DNA of 64,000 nt, taken from Methanoculleus formosensis (GTDB lineage Archaea > Halobacteriota > Methanomicrobia > Methanomicrobiales > Methanoculleaceae). Shown one piece after another: positions 41,948-50,067 of this stretch (positions are counted from its first letter, which is position 1; each line of letters opens with the position of its first letter). The stretch is from NCBI RefSeq assembly GCF_025384765.1, contig NZ_VHLL01000001.1, forward strand, positions 310,001 to 374,000, given 5' to 3'. The notes beneath the pieces are model-generated. The model worked only from the letters and a program-made list of their open reading frames with translations, did not search any database and was not told the origin of the DNA. The position numbers and the translations under genes were made by a program.

Positions 41948-43540
41948 TCACCTGACCTTTCCGAATTCCGTGCTCACGTCTGCGGCCGACCGGTAAGTCC
42001 GGTCGGAGAAGGTCTCGATAGCCGAAATAACTTCCTCTGGAGCGTTGTTCTTCCGGGCCTGGGCGACGATCTCCTGCCTTCCTGCCGGGTAGTCCATGCC
42101 CTTGAGGTAGACCTGCAGGTCTGCGGCGGAGAGACGGGTGTGGGACGGTACTGTCCTCCTTGCCGCGGGGCCCTCCTCGACCTGGGTTTCAGGCCGGACC
42201 ATCTGCTCTCTCCTGGCCTCCTCCGTGGTGATCCCGGGCTCCCGCCGCGTCTCCATCGTAGTCGACTGCTCCCCGCGGGCCTCTCTCCCGAACTCCGTGC
42301 TCACATCGGCGGCCGACTGGTATGTCCGGTCAGAGAAACCCTCTATAGACGAAATGACTTCCTGCGGTGCGTTGTTCCCCCTGGCATGGGTTACGAGATC
42401 CTGCCTCCCTGCCGGGTAGTCCATGCCCTTGAGGTAGACCTGCAGGTCGGCCGCAGAGAGACGGGTGCGGGGGGGTACCGTTCTCCGGGTCGTGGGTGCC
42501 TCCTCGCGGACCTCCGCCACGGTAGTCTCGCGAACCTCCCGTGCAGGCACCTCGATCCCGGTCGGCTGCCGGGTTCGGGACTCGCTGCCGAACTCCGCGC
42601 TCACATCTGCGGCCGACCGGTAGGTCCGGTCGGAGAAGCCCTCGAGTGTCGTGATCACGCTCTCCGGAGCACTGTTCTTCTGGGCGTGGGTTATGAGGTC
42701 CTGCCTCCCCGCCGGGTAGTCCATGCCCTTGAGGTAAACCTGAAGGTCGGCAGCCGAGAGGCGCCCGGCGGAAGGCCCGGGAGTCATAAGCGATCGTTCG
42801 AGTCCTGTTGCCGGCCGGGCTGCCGGGGGTGCCTCCATCGCGGTCGCCGGCTCTCTCCGGGCCTCCTCGACGACGGTCTCACGGGGCGGCGTCTCGACGA
42901 TGCGCTCCCGGTGAACCTCCCTGACGCCGGTCCCCGTGGGTGGCGGCCCCTCCGTCATCACCGGCCGCTCCTCGACACGCTGTGTCGTCGGCTGCCCTCC
43001 CCATCCGGCTGCGACCGTCTGGACGGGCGGCGGTGTCGGAACGACCCTCTCTCCTGCAGGGGACGTGGTCTCTGCCGGCGCCACGGTCTCCGCCGCCCGG
43101 GACGGCGGAACCTCCCTCTCCGTCACCGGGGCCGCGGGTCTCGCTGCCGTTGCCGTTGCTGCCGCCGCACGTGCCGGGGGGGGTGTCCGGACCAGGCTCC
43201 AGTCCGCCTCGCGCGGCATCCTGTCCCGGGAAAACCCCTGAGCGTTATCCAGCGTCCGCTTATCCGCGTCCACGGTAGCACTCCTCTCCCCCGCGCGGGT
43301 GCGGACCGCCTCCCAGGGGATGGCGAAATGCTTCTCGCCGAACCCGAGGATTCCGCCATAAGAGAGCACGGCATACGCGACGCGGCCGCTGTCGCGGTCC
43401 AGTACGACATCGCTGATATCGCCGAGGTTCTCTCCCTGTGGGTTTCGCACCTTGATGTCCCGGATGTCGTGTGCACGCATCAGGTTCACCCTCTCTTCCT
43501 GCCGGGTCTCCAGCACTGTTCCTGCCTGCTGATCAGCCAT
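41948..43540 (-). CDS. PRC-barrel protein with three DUF2795 repeats
   Basis: This 530-residue protein begins with a PRC-barrel domain (about 20-95), followed by a long Pro/Ala/Thr-rich disordered region, and three DUF2795 units of about 60 residues (about 255-320, 355-415 and 468-530) joined by Glu/Arg-rich linkers. Each starts LSAADLQVYLKGMDYPAGRQ and ends DRTYxSAADVSxEFG. DUF2795 is a small helical domain of unknown role in bacteria and archaea. GGAGGGAGAT precedes the ATG at 43540. The repeated architecture suggests multivalent binding, perhaps DNA or envelope, but this is not shown. Confidence 0.85.
   Translation of the reverse strand: MADQQAGTVLETRQEERVNLMRAHDIRDIKVRNPQGENLGDISDVVLDRDSGRVAYAVLSYGGILGFGEKHFAIPWEAVRTRAGERSATVDADKRTLDNAQGFSRDRMPREADWSLVRTPPPARAAAATATAARPAAPVTEREVPPSRAAETVAPAETTSPAGERVVPTPPPVQTVAAGWGGQPTTQRVEERPVMTEGPPPTGTGVREVHRERIVETPPRETVVEEARREPATAMEAPPAARPATGLERSLMTPGPSAGRLSAADLQVYLKGMDYPAGRQDLITHAQKNSAPESVITTLEGFSDRTYRSAADVSAEFGSESRTRQPTGIEVPAREVRETTVAEVREEAPTTRRTVPPRTRLSAADLQVYLKGMDYPAGRQDLVTHARGNNAPQEVISSIEGFSDRTYQSAADVSTEFGREARGEQSTTMETRREPGITTEEARREQMVRPETQVEEGPAARRTVPSHTRLSAADLQVYLKGMDYPAGRQEIVAQARKNNAPEEVISAIETFSDRTYRSAADVSTEFGKVR
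41950..42136 (-). repeat. DUF2795 coding repeat, C-terminal copy of the longer gene
   Basis: DNA copy encoding the last DUF2795 unit, with the phrase TGCTCACGTCTGCGGCCGAC and the CTGCCGGGTAGTCCATGCCC motif shared with the other copies. Confidence 0.75.
42280..42470 (-). repeat. DUF2795 coding repeat, middle copy
   Basis: Middle DNA copy in the longer gene. It shares the CTGCCGGGTAGTCCATGCCC motif and most of the domain sequence with the flanking copies. Confidence 0.75.
42585..42770 (-). repeat. DUF2795 coding repeat, N-terminal copy
   Basis: First DNA copy in the longer gene, with the same core motif as the other two. Its linker towards the PRC-barrel is the longest. Confidence 0.75.
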
Positions 43541-43689
43541 CGTATCTCCCTCCATCGTCTTCTTCTCGAAGAGGTATCCCTTCAAGGCGGTGGAGTAGAG
43601 GATCGAGGATACTTAAGGGTTTCCGGCCCGGGCAAACCGGGCATTTTCAACCGGGAAGGCGAAGAAAGGAGGGAGTTCCCGCCCATACC

Positions 43690-44997
43690 TTACGGCTGGG
43701 CGTAGCGGAGGATGAGTTCGGTCGCCGCCCTGATATCCTGGCCCTGCTTGCGTGCCTCGGCGAGATACGTGTTGTAGATCTCGTCGGTCACGAGCCGCAG
43801 TTGCGGGCGGAAGAGATCGGCGTGCATCATCAGGTCGAAATACCTTGCCTCGCTCTCGGTGAGGCCGAGCGGACGGTATTCCCCGGTGTGCGGGATGAAT
43901 GCCGGGTTCTTGTCCCGGGGCGTCCTGGCCGCGAGGTCGGCGAGGGGTGTCCCCGGGATGGGTTCGGCACTGCTCACGAAGACGTCGTCGAGGGAGAGTG
44001 CGGCGATGAGATCCTTCGTCGCCTCGTAGTCCCGCTCCGTCTCCCCTGGGTAGCCGACGATGAAACTCCCGGCGACCCGAAGATCGTGCTCCCGGCACCG
44101 CTCCACCGCCTCCTCGACCTGCCGGACGGTCGCACCCTTGCCCATCATCCGGAGCACCCGGTCGCTCCCCGACTCGATCCCGAAGAAGACCCACCCGATG
44201 GTGTAGCGCCGGATAGCGTCCAGAACTTCGTCGGTGATACAGTCCACGCGGATATCGGGGGAAGAGACGTTTCGCGGCCCCATCACCTCCGCCATCGAAC
44301 GAAGGAGGGCGATGAAGGCGTCCGGGTTCATCTCCCCGTTGGTGGAGCCGTAGAGCGATCCCGTCCCCCCGGAGACCGAGAGCCTCGTCGCGCCGTGTGC
44401 CGCAAAGGCCTTCACCTCCTCGATGATGTTCTCAAGCGGTCGGCTCCGGACCGCCCTCCCGAAGAACCGCGGCACCTGGCAGAAGGTGCACCCCCCGATG
44501 CATCCCCGGTGGGTCTCGATGTAGGCGCTTGCGCCCCGGATGCTCTGGCTCCCGATGTCGTCCGGGATGAGGGGGAGCGGCCGGTCGATCGGCGCCGGCG
44601 GTGCGGGCGGCGTCACGACCGGCCGGCCGGCGTCGAGGTACGCGATCCCCAAAAGACCGGGCGAGACCCCCTCCTCGACGAGCCTTACCACCGTCTCCTC
44701 GCCCTCGCCGACGACCACCGCATCGGGGGCGAGCTCCCCGAGCACCATCTCCGGCGCGGCCGAGACCGGGCCCCCGACGTAGACCGTCCCTCCGCGCTCG
44801 CGGTGTGCCCGGATCAGGTCGCGGATCGCGGGATCGAGGAGGTGCTGGGTCGAGAAGAGGCTCATGAGCAGGACCGAATCGCCCGGGGCGGCGGGCGTCC
44901 GGGTGAGGGTCACCCGATGACCCGCGTCGCGGAGGACGCCGCCGATCAGCATGGCGCCGTAGGTATAGATGCCGGGGGAGAGGATCGTGATCTCCAT
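43690..44997 (-). CDS. B12-binding-domain/radical SAM protein (MJ0865-like)
   Basis: This 435-residue protein combines an N-terminal B12-binding-like fold (to about 130; GGVLRDAGHRV, GGTVYVGGPVSAAPE) with a radical SAM core. The cluster motif is CIGGCTFC. Other core phrases are LSVSGGTGSLYGS and FVGYPGETERDYE-type. It matches the MJ0865-type family found in methanogens, of unknown substrate. The ATG at 44997 starts MEITILSPGIYTYG, and the preceding gene on the same strand ends 46 bases upstream, so they may be co-transcribed. Confidence 0.85.
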   Translation of the reverse strand: MEITILSPGIYTYGAMLIGGVLRDAGHRVTLTRTPAAPGDSVLLMSLFSTQHLLDPAIRDLIRAHRERGGTVYVGGPVSAAPEMVLGELAPDAVVVGEGEETVVRLVEEGVSPGLLGIAYLDAGRPVVTPPAPPAPIDRPLPLIPDDIGSQSIRGASAYIETHRGCIGGCTFCQVPRFFGRAVRSRPLENIIEEVKAFAAHGATRLSVSGGTGSLYGSTNGEMNPDAFIALLRSMAEVMGPRNVSSPDIRVDCITDEVLDAIRRYTIGWVFFGIESGSDRVLRMMGKGATVRQVEEAVERCREHDLRVAGSFIVGYPGETERDYEATKDLIAALSLDDVFVSSAEPIPGTPLADLAARTPRDKNPAFIPHTGEYRPLGLTESEARYFDLMMHADLFRPQLRLVTDEIYNTYLAEARKQGQDIRAATELILRYAQP

Positions 44998-45043
44998 GAT
45001 ACAGTATCGCCGGAACAGTATACAAATGGTGGGGATCTGCCGG

Positions 45044-45721
45044 TCAGAGCGGCACGGGATGCCTGAACCGCCGGGCCTCGGCGACGGTATGGGCGCCCCG
45101 GTCCGATGCGGCGATCAACCGCGCCTGGAGCCGCAGGATGTCGGCGATGACGGGCTCGGGGTTCTTCTCCAGCATCTCCTTCACCACGGCGCGGGCCTCC
45201 CGGAACCTCCCCGCTCTCCGGAGCAGATCGGCGAGGAGCGCCTCGTCCGCCCCCTCCGGGGCGGCCAGCCGTTCGCCTTTCTCCCACCCACGCCGCAGGA
45301 GGTCGGCGGCACGTTTCCGGCAGATCCGGGCGGGCACATCCACCCCCTCGTCATCGCAGACCCAGGCGGCATGGAGGGACGCCCACGCGGCCCTGGCCGG
45401 GAGCCCGAGGTCCTCCTGGATGATCGACCAGCAGAGGAAGGTGTTTGCAATTCCAGGGAACTTGCGGGCGTCGAGTTGCCCGCGGTAGCGCGGGAGTTTC
45501 ACCACGTCGGCCGCTCCTTCCTGCGCCTTGCCCGGGTCGGGCGCACAGTAGCCGCAGGACGGGCACCGTTTCACCCACGCGTAGATGGTGGATCGCAGGG
45601 GCTCGGCGGGCCGGGTGTCGAGGTCTCGCGACCCGACGCTGCTCGCGGCCTCGGGGATGGTGAACCGGCAGGTCTCACCGCAGACCGCACAGGTGGTATT
45701 GAGGTGATGGGGGTGGAGCAT
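45044..45721 (-). CDS. Zinc-ribbon protein of unknown function
   Basis: This 225-residue protein has two cysteine pairs, CAVCGETCRF near the start and CPSCGYCAPD at about 50-60, typical of a zinc-binding ribbon resembling DUF2225-like proteins. The remaining helical part (about 100-225) resembles TPR-like repeats (LLRRAGRFREARAVVKEMLEKNP). A TATA-like AAAATATATATC (about 45746-45757) is some 30 bases upstream of the ATG at 45721. An ATG 18 bases earlier is an alternative start. Confidence 0.75.
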   Translation of the reverse strand: MLHPHHLNTTCAVCGETCRFTIPEAASSVGSRDLDTRPAEPLRSTIYAWVKRCPSCGYCAPDPGKAQEGAADVVKLPRYRGQLDARKFPGIANTFLCWSIIQEDLGLPARAAWASLHAAWVCDDEGVDVPARICRKRAADLLRRGWEKGERLAAPEGADEALLADLLRRAGRFREARAVVKEMLEKNPEPVIADILRLQARLIAASDRGAHTVAEARRFRHPVPL

Positions 45722-45743
45722 CGATGGGCTGAATAGCATATCC

Positions 45744-45758
45744 GCCGATATATATTTT
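45744..45758 (-). promoter_or_regulatory. TATA promoter of the zinc-ribbon gene
   Basis: The minus strand reads AAAATATATATCGG here, one of the strongest TATA-like boxes in the window. The expected start is about 45727, leaving only a few bases before the ATG at 45721. Confidence 0.55.
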
Positions 45759-45809
45759 GCCCACGATGGAATACGGCGACGTGGCGACCGGGCGCGAACC
45801 CCTCTCCCC

Positions 45810-46892
45810 TTACCGGGCCTCTGGGGTTGCCTCCCCGACCCGGCGGGCATAGGCCGTTACGCCCCATCCGAGGAGGGCCGTCGCGCCCGCGACCAGTGCG
45901 AGGATCAGCCAGTGGACGGGTCCGACGGTGTCCACCGCTAGCCTGACCATGAGGTTCAAGGGGTTGTAGGGGACAGCCATGACGAGGAGGAAGACCACGA
46001 CGAGCGCGGTCGAGAAGATGAACTGGGCGCTTGTCCGTTCGCGGTAATGGAGCGCCACGAGCGCCCCGAGCAGGATGAGGAAGAGCCCGCCCGCCGAGGC
46101 GTGGAGGAGGATCGCAGCGGCGTTATCGACCGCGATGCCGTTGAATCCGAGGAGGAGGAGCCAGGCCCCGGCCTGAACCGGAACCAGGACCTCACAGGCG
46201 GCAACCTTCCCCCAGACCATCTCCGCGAACGTGACCGGCGTCGACATCAGCGTCTCGAGCGTCCGGCGCTGGTACTCCTCGGTGATGAGGTCGATGATCA
46301 GGGCGGCCGAGACGATCGCCGGGAGGAGGACGAGCAGCGGGATGAGGAGTCCGTAGACGAACTCGAAGAAGTTCTCGCCGCCGCCGGAGTCGGGGAAGTT
46401 CAGTTCGACGGGGAATGCGGTCATCCGGTCGGCCCGGACCTCGCGGAGTTCCTTCTCGTAGCCCTGGAGCACCTCTTTTACCTTGACGTTGATGACGCTC
46501 GACTGCAGGTCGTTCTGGATGAGGTAGAGCGTGACCATGACCGGCCCCTCTGCATCGGGCGGGGTCTCCGGGACGTAGACCACCGCCGAGACTTTCCGAT
46601 CGCGCAGAGCCGCAAGCGCCTGGCTGAGATCCATCCGGTGGAGGATGAGGTCGTCTCTCTTCTCGAACTCACCGATGAGGGCTGAATCCGCTCCGGCGTA
46701 GCCGACGCCATAGGCGACCGTCGAGTAGCCCTCGATCGCCTCCGGGTCGTACATGGCGGTGAGCCCCACCATCAAGAATGACGAGAACATCGCGATGAAG
46801 ACCTGCAGGAGGATCGCAAAGACGATCGTCTTCTCCGACGAGAGCCCCAGGAGTTCTTTCTTCGCGACAAGACCGATATTTCGCGTATTCAC
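45810..46892 (-). CDS. ABC-2-type transporter permease
   Basis: This 360-residue protein has an N-terminal membrane helix, a large extracytoplasmic loop (about 50-180) and about five C-terminal helices, the ABC-2/NatB layout. A central EEYQRRTLETLMSTPV motif is typical of the NatB-like branch. It should pair with the ATPase encoded divergently at 48.8 kb and with the permease that overlaps it by four bases (ATGA), forming an exporter of unknown substrate. Confidence 0.88.
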   Translation of the reverse strand: MNTRNIGLVAKKELLGLSSEKTIVFAILLQVFIAMFSSFLMVGLTAMYDPEAIEGYSTVAYGVGYAGADSALIGEFEKRDDLILHRMDLSQALAALRDRKVSAVVYVPETPPDAEGPVMVTLYLIQNDLQSSVINVKVKEVLQGYEKELREVRADRMTAFPVELNFPDSGGGENFFEFVYGLLIPLLVLLPAIVSAALIIDLITEEYQRRTLETLMSTPVTFAEMVWGKVAACEVLVPVQAGAWLLLLGFNGIAVDNAAAILLHASAGGLFLILLGALVALHYRERTSAQFIFSTALVVVFLLVMAVPYNPLNLMVRLAVDTVGPVHWLILALVAGATALLGWGVTAYARRVGEATPEAR

Positions 46893-48694
46893 TGGAGCGC
46901 CCCCAGAAGGAAGTAGAGGTTATAGAGGCTGTGCACCACGCACGCCGCGACGAGGCCAGGGAGGTAGGCGCGCCGCCCCCAGAGCAGGAGGAAGGTGCCG
47001 GTGATGAGCACTCCCGCGATGTGGAGGAGGAGCGGCATCCAGAGCACCTGGAGGGAGAGGAAGAGGACGCTCCCGAAGATCGACTCGGTGATCTGGGCAA
47101 GCGTGGCGAAGAGGAGGAGTTTTTCGCCGACGAGGAACCCGAACCCGATCGCGACCGCTCCGAGGAGCAGGTTCTTCGGCGTCAGGAACCCGGGCCGCTC
47201 CCGCGCCACCGCGTAAAGCCCGATCGACTTCGCGAACTCCTCGATGAATGCCGCGGAGACGGTCAGGAGGACGAGGGAGAGCGGCATCGGGATGTTGAAG
47301 AAGAGGACGAGCGTCAGCATCTGGGCCATGAAGACGAACGGTATCGTGAAGCCCGCGAGCAGGAAGAGCGAGATGTGCGGGTGATCCCGGCTTATCCCGG
47401 CCGAGACGAAGTCCGCGAGCCTTGATGTGAGGGGTTTCTGCGAAAAAAGGCGCTCCTCGCGGAAGTTCGTGATGCCGACGTAGAAGAGGATGATGCTCGT
47501 TGCAAAGAAGAGGGCGGTCGAGTAAACGAACTCCATGGCGGTGAACCCGTCGCCCTGGATATCGAGGACGACCAGAGTGAGGGGCGATATGATGCTGATG
47601 ACGTGGGTGTTCGCAAAGACCGTCGGGAAGAAGAGGTACGACGTGGCGAGGGTCGAGAAGAAGATCGAGACGAACGAGAGTTCCTTGAAACTCCGGGAGG
47701 CCATCCCGATGATCAGGGCATTTGCGAGGAAGAAGAGGATGACCGGGACGAGCGGGAGGAGGATCGTCATCGGTGCACCGGCAAAGAGGGTGATCGCGAC
47801 GGCGATGAGGATCATGATCGTGAAGTAGGGGAGGGCTTTACCGACGATGATCGCGGCCGGCCCAACAGGGGTGGAGAGGAGTGCCTCCCCGGCCCTTCCC
47901 ACCCGCTCGTTCATCACGCTCATCATGAAGAACTGCGAGGTGAAGTAGAGCGGGAAGATGAAGACGAAGACCAGGATGATTGCATCGAAGGGAAGCGGCG
48001 CCGAGAGTTCCGAGGGCGTCCGGAAATCCCCCATCGCTGAGCCGCCTGAGATGACGCCGGTGTAGCGTTCAAGGGGATGATTGTTCCCCGTGTCCGCAAG
48101 GTGCTCCCGGAGGGTCTCTTCGGAGACGGGCATTGCCGACGCCGGGGGCGTCACCGCCTCGACCGGGCCGGAGGGGGCCGGCGGTCTTCCGGCATCCGTC
48201 GGGGCGCCGACCTGCTGCCCGCTCTGGGTTGCCAGGAAGTCGATCTCGCTCTTGACGTATTGAAGGTCGATCCAGAGCGGGTAGGCGGCGAAGAGGTCGG
48301 GTTCTCCTGCGGCCACGTAGGAGACGTAACCCTCGTAGTCGCGCTCGAGTGTTTTCAGGGCCGCCCGCCCTTTATCCGTGTCGGCGGCGTAGACCTCGCC
48401 CTGCAGGATGACGATGTCGTATGCGAACCGGTTCTCCCAGAGGGCCGCCCCATTATCGAGGTAGGCGGTAAAACGGCCGTCGGGAGCGACGATCCTGGCG
48501 ACCTCGGGGTCGTCGACGCCGATGCGGTACATGCCGTCCTGCATATGGACGCCGCTCTCGGCGGCAAACGCCGTTACCAGCAGCAGGAGGACGAGAAGCC
48601 CCGCCGCAAGCGGGAGGACGCTTCTCCCCATCGTGGTCATCGACCGGTTCATCTCCCAGACGGCGATCGTCCGGATGGAGGAGGCAAGACTCAT
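46889..48694 (-). CDS. ABC-2 permease fused to a PrsW-like intramembrane protease domain
   Basis: The 601-residue protein starts as an ABC-2 permease (helix, extracytoplasmic loop to about 220, then a NERVGRAGEALLSTPVGPA motif and helices to about 390), but the C-terminal part (about 430-600) resembles the PrsW family of membrane metalloproteases. The motif EEFAKSIGLY (EE-x2-K) near 455, GFGFLVGEKLLL and the final HSLYNLYFLLG correspond to the family's conserved Glu, Glu and His/Asn positions. A peptide-exporting or peptide-processing role is thus suggested. It precedes, and overlaps by four bases, the second permease gene. The start has a CAGGGA stretch upstream. Confidence 0.83.
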   Translation of the reverse strand: MSLASSIRTIAVWEMNRSMTTMGRSVLPLAAGLLVLLLLVTAFAAESGVHMQDGMYRIGVDDPEVARIVAPDGRFTAYLDNGAALWENRFAYDIVILQGEVYAADTDKGRAALKTLERDYEGYVSYVAAGEPDLFAAYPLWIDLQYVKSEIDFLATQSGQQVGAPTDAGRPPAPSGPVEAVTPPASAMPVSEETLREHLADTGNNHPLERYTGVISGGSAMGDFRTPSELSAPLPFDAIILVFVFIFPLYFTSQFFMMSVMNERVGRAGEALLSTPVGPAAIIVGKALPYFTIMILIAVAITLFAGAPMTILLPLVPVILFFLANALIIGMASRSFKELSFVSIFFSTLATSYLFFPTVFANTHVISIISPLTLVVLDIQGDGFTAMEFVYSTALFFATSIILFYVGITNFREERLFSQKPLTSRLADFVSAGISRDHPHISLFLLAGFTIPFVFMAQMLTLVLFFNIPMPLSLVLLTVSAAFIEEFAKSIGLYAVARERPGFLTPKNLLLGAVAIGFGFLVGEKLLLFATLAQITESIFGSVLFLSLQVLWMPLLLHIAGVLITGTFLLLWGRRAYLPGLVAACVVHSLYNLYFLLGALQ

Positions 48695-48774
48695 GGTAAT
48701 CCCTGGCGGCGCTAGAGAACCATATCTCTGTGCAGCAATCTATTAGTAGGCATCGCCGACATAAGGGGTACCCG

Positions 48775-49662
48775 ATGATCACGGCCCGCTCTCTCGTCAA
48801 ACATTACGGCGACTTCCCCGCCCTCGACGGTGTCACCTTCGATCTCGACGATGCACGGATACTCGGGGTTATCGGGCATAACGGCGCCGGGAAGACGACG
48901 CTCTTGAAGATCATGGCCGGCCTTATTTCACCGACGGCGGGGAGCCTCGTCGTTGACGGGATCGACGTTGTCAGGAGACCGCTCGACCTGAAAAAGAACC
49001 TGGGTTACCTCCCCGAGGAGTCCCGGCTCTACGAGACGATGACGACGGATGCCTACCTGGCGTTCTTCGGCGAGATCTACGGCCTTTCGAGAGCAACCAT
49101 CCAGGAGCGGGGCGACGAACTCCTCGACTCGCTCGCGCTCGATGCGGAGAAGAAGAAGATCGGGGAACTCTCGAAGGGGATGAAGCGGAAGGTCGCGATC
49201 GCACGGTCGCTGATGCACGATCCCGGCCTCCTCATCTACGACGAGCCCACCTCCGGCCTCGACCCCATGACGTCGCGGTCGGTGCTCGACTACGTCAAGG
49301 ATCTCCGGGACCAGGGCAAGACGGTGATCTTCTCCGCCCACAACCTCTTCCAGGTGGAGGAGGCCTGTGACCTCGTCCTGATCCTGCGCAGGGGGAAGGT
49401 GGTGGCGAAGGGCACCATGCCCGAACTCCGCGAGACCTTCGGTTCGCTCACCTACCAGGTCTTCTTCCGGGTACCCGACCCGGCGACGTTCGCGACGTCG
49501 GTCGATTATGCGGCCTCCGACGGCCGGTACCTTGCCGAGGCGCGTTCCGTCGAGGAGCTGAACCGGACGACCGCAGCGCTTGCGGCCGACGGCGCGACGA
49601 TCGAGCGGATAGAGTCGCATTACCCGACGCTCGAAGAGATGCTCCTGAAGATCGGGCGGTGA
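48775..49662 (+). CDS. ABC transporter ATP-binding protein
   Basis: This 295-residue ATPase has Walker A GHNGAGKTT (about 33-41), the Q-loop, signature ELSKGMKRK, Walker B LLIYDEPTSGLD and the H-loop SAHN. The tail (about 225-295) is the NatA/CcmA-like extension. It energises the two permeases encoded divergently, 80 bases away. I chose the ATG at 48775 (MITARSLVKHYG) because it fits the family start; an ATG 45 bases upstream adds a His/Arg-rich tail with no homologous look. Confidence 0.95.
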   Translation: MITARSLVKHYGDFPALDGVTFDLDDARILGVIGHNGAGKTTLLKIMAGLISPTAGSLVVDGIDVVRRPLDLKKNLGYLPEESRLYETMTTDAYLAFFGEIYGLSRATIQERGDELLDSLALDAEKKKIGELSKGMKRKVAIARSLMHDPGLLIYDEPTSGLDPMTSRSVLDYVKDLRDQGKTVIFSAHNLFQVEEACDLVLILRRGKVVAKGTMPELRETFGSLTYQVFFRVPDPATFATSVDYAASDGRYLAEARSVEELNRTTAALAADGATIERIESHYPTLEEMLLKIGR

Positions 49663-49922
49663 CCGGATCTCTCTACCCTGCGGTGCGGTACTGTGGATCT
49701 CCCGCGGGAGCAGGATTTATATAGCAGCGGCATATATGTGCCTCCGGAACCCTGTTACCATCGCAGCAACCGGCCTCTTGTAAGAAAAAACGGCGCGGGT
49801 TGAGGTTGATGGAGGTTGACCGGACGACCGGGCGCCCCGCCCGCAATGGGGGAAAAGATCTCGATGGTCACCGCTGGAGAATCGATACCGGATGCAAACG
49901 ATGAGAAAAATCGAGAGTTCGA
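49663..49922. other. Intergenic gap with an isolated TATA and palindrome
   Basis: These 260 bases hold no gene on either strand. A perfect 12-bp palindrome CTCCCGCGGGAG (49699-49710) is followed four bases later by TTTATATAG (49716-49724) and then CATATATG. The T5 run on the minus strand (49906-49910) is a possible end signal for the tRNA transcript. Confidence 0.55.
49699..49740 (+). promoter_or_regulatory. Isolated palindrome next to a TATA box
   Basis: The palindrome CTCCCGCGGGAG (49699-49710) abuts a strong TATA-like box TTTATATAG (49716-49724) and a second CATATATG (49731-49738). It points rightwards, but no gene follows before the oppositely oriented tRNA. The palindrome could also act as a terminator hairpin for the ABC ATPase gene. 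Confidence 0.4.
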
Positions 49923-49996
49923 CGGGCCTGAAGGGATTTGAACCCTTGGCCTACGGATTAAGAGTCCGTCGCTCTGCCAAACTAAGCTACAGGCCC
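49923..49996 (-). tRNA. tRNA-Lys (anticodon CTT)
   Basis: The minus strand reads a complete 74-base cloverleaf: acceptor GGGCCTG / CAGGCCC with discriminator G, D arm with GCTTAG...GGCAGAGC, anticodon stem ACGGA/TCCGT with loop CTCTTAA, and T arm GGGTTCAAATCCC. The loop places the anticodon CTT, so it decodes AAG (Lys). No intron and no encoded CCA are present. A TATA-like box lies upstream on the minus strand at about 50027-50038. Confidence 0.97.
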
Positions 49997-50025
49997 ATGT
50001 ATCTGACCTAATAGTGTTGCATGGG

Positions 50026-50040
50026 AAACGGTATAAACTT
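50026..50040. promoter_or_regulatory. Bidirectional TATA between tRNA-Lys and the DHH gene
   Basis: The sequence ACGGTATAAACTTTGTG reads as a TATA-like box on both strands (GGTATAAAC rightwards and AAGTTTATACC leftwards). It lies about 30-40 bases from both the tRNA 5' end (49996) and the likely ATG of the DHH gene (50068), so it may fire in both directions. Confidence 0.45.
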
Positions 50041-50067
50041 TGTGGAACCTCTCTGAAAATCGCCAAA

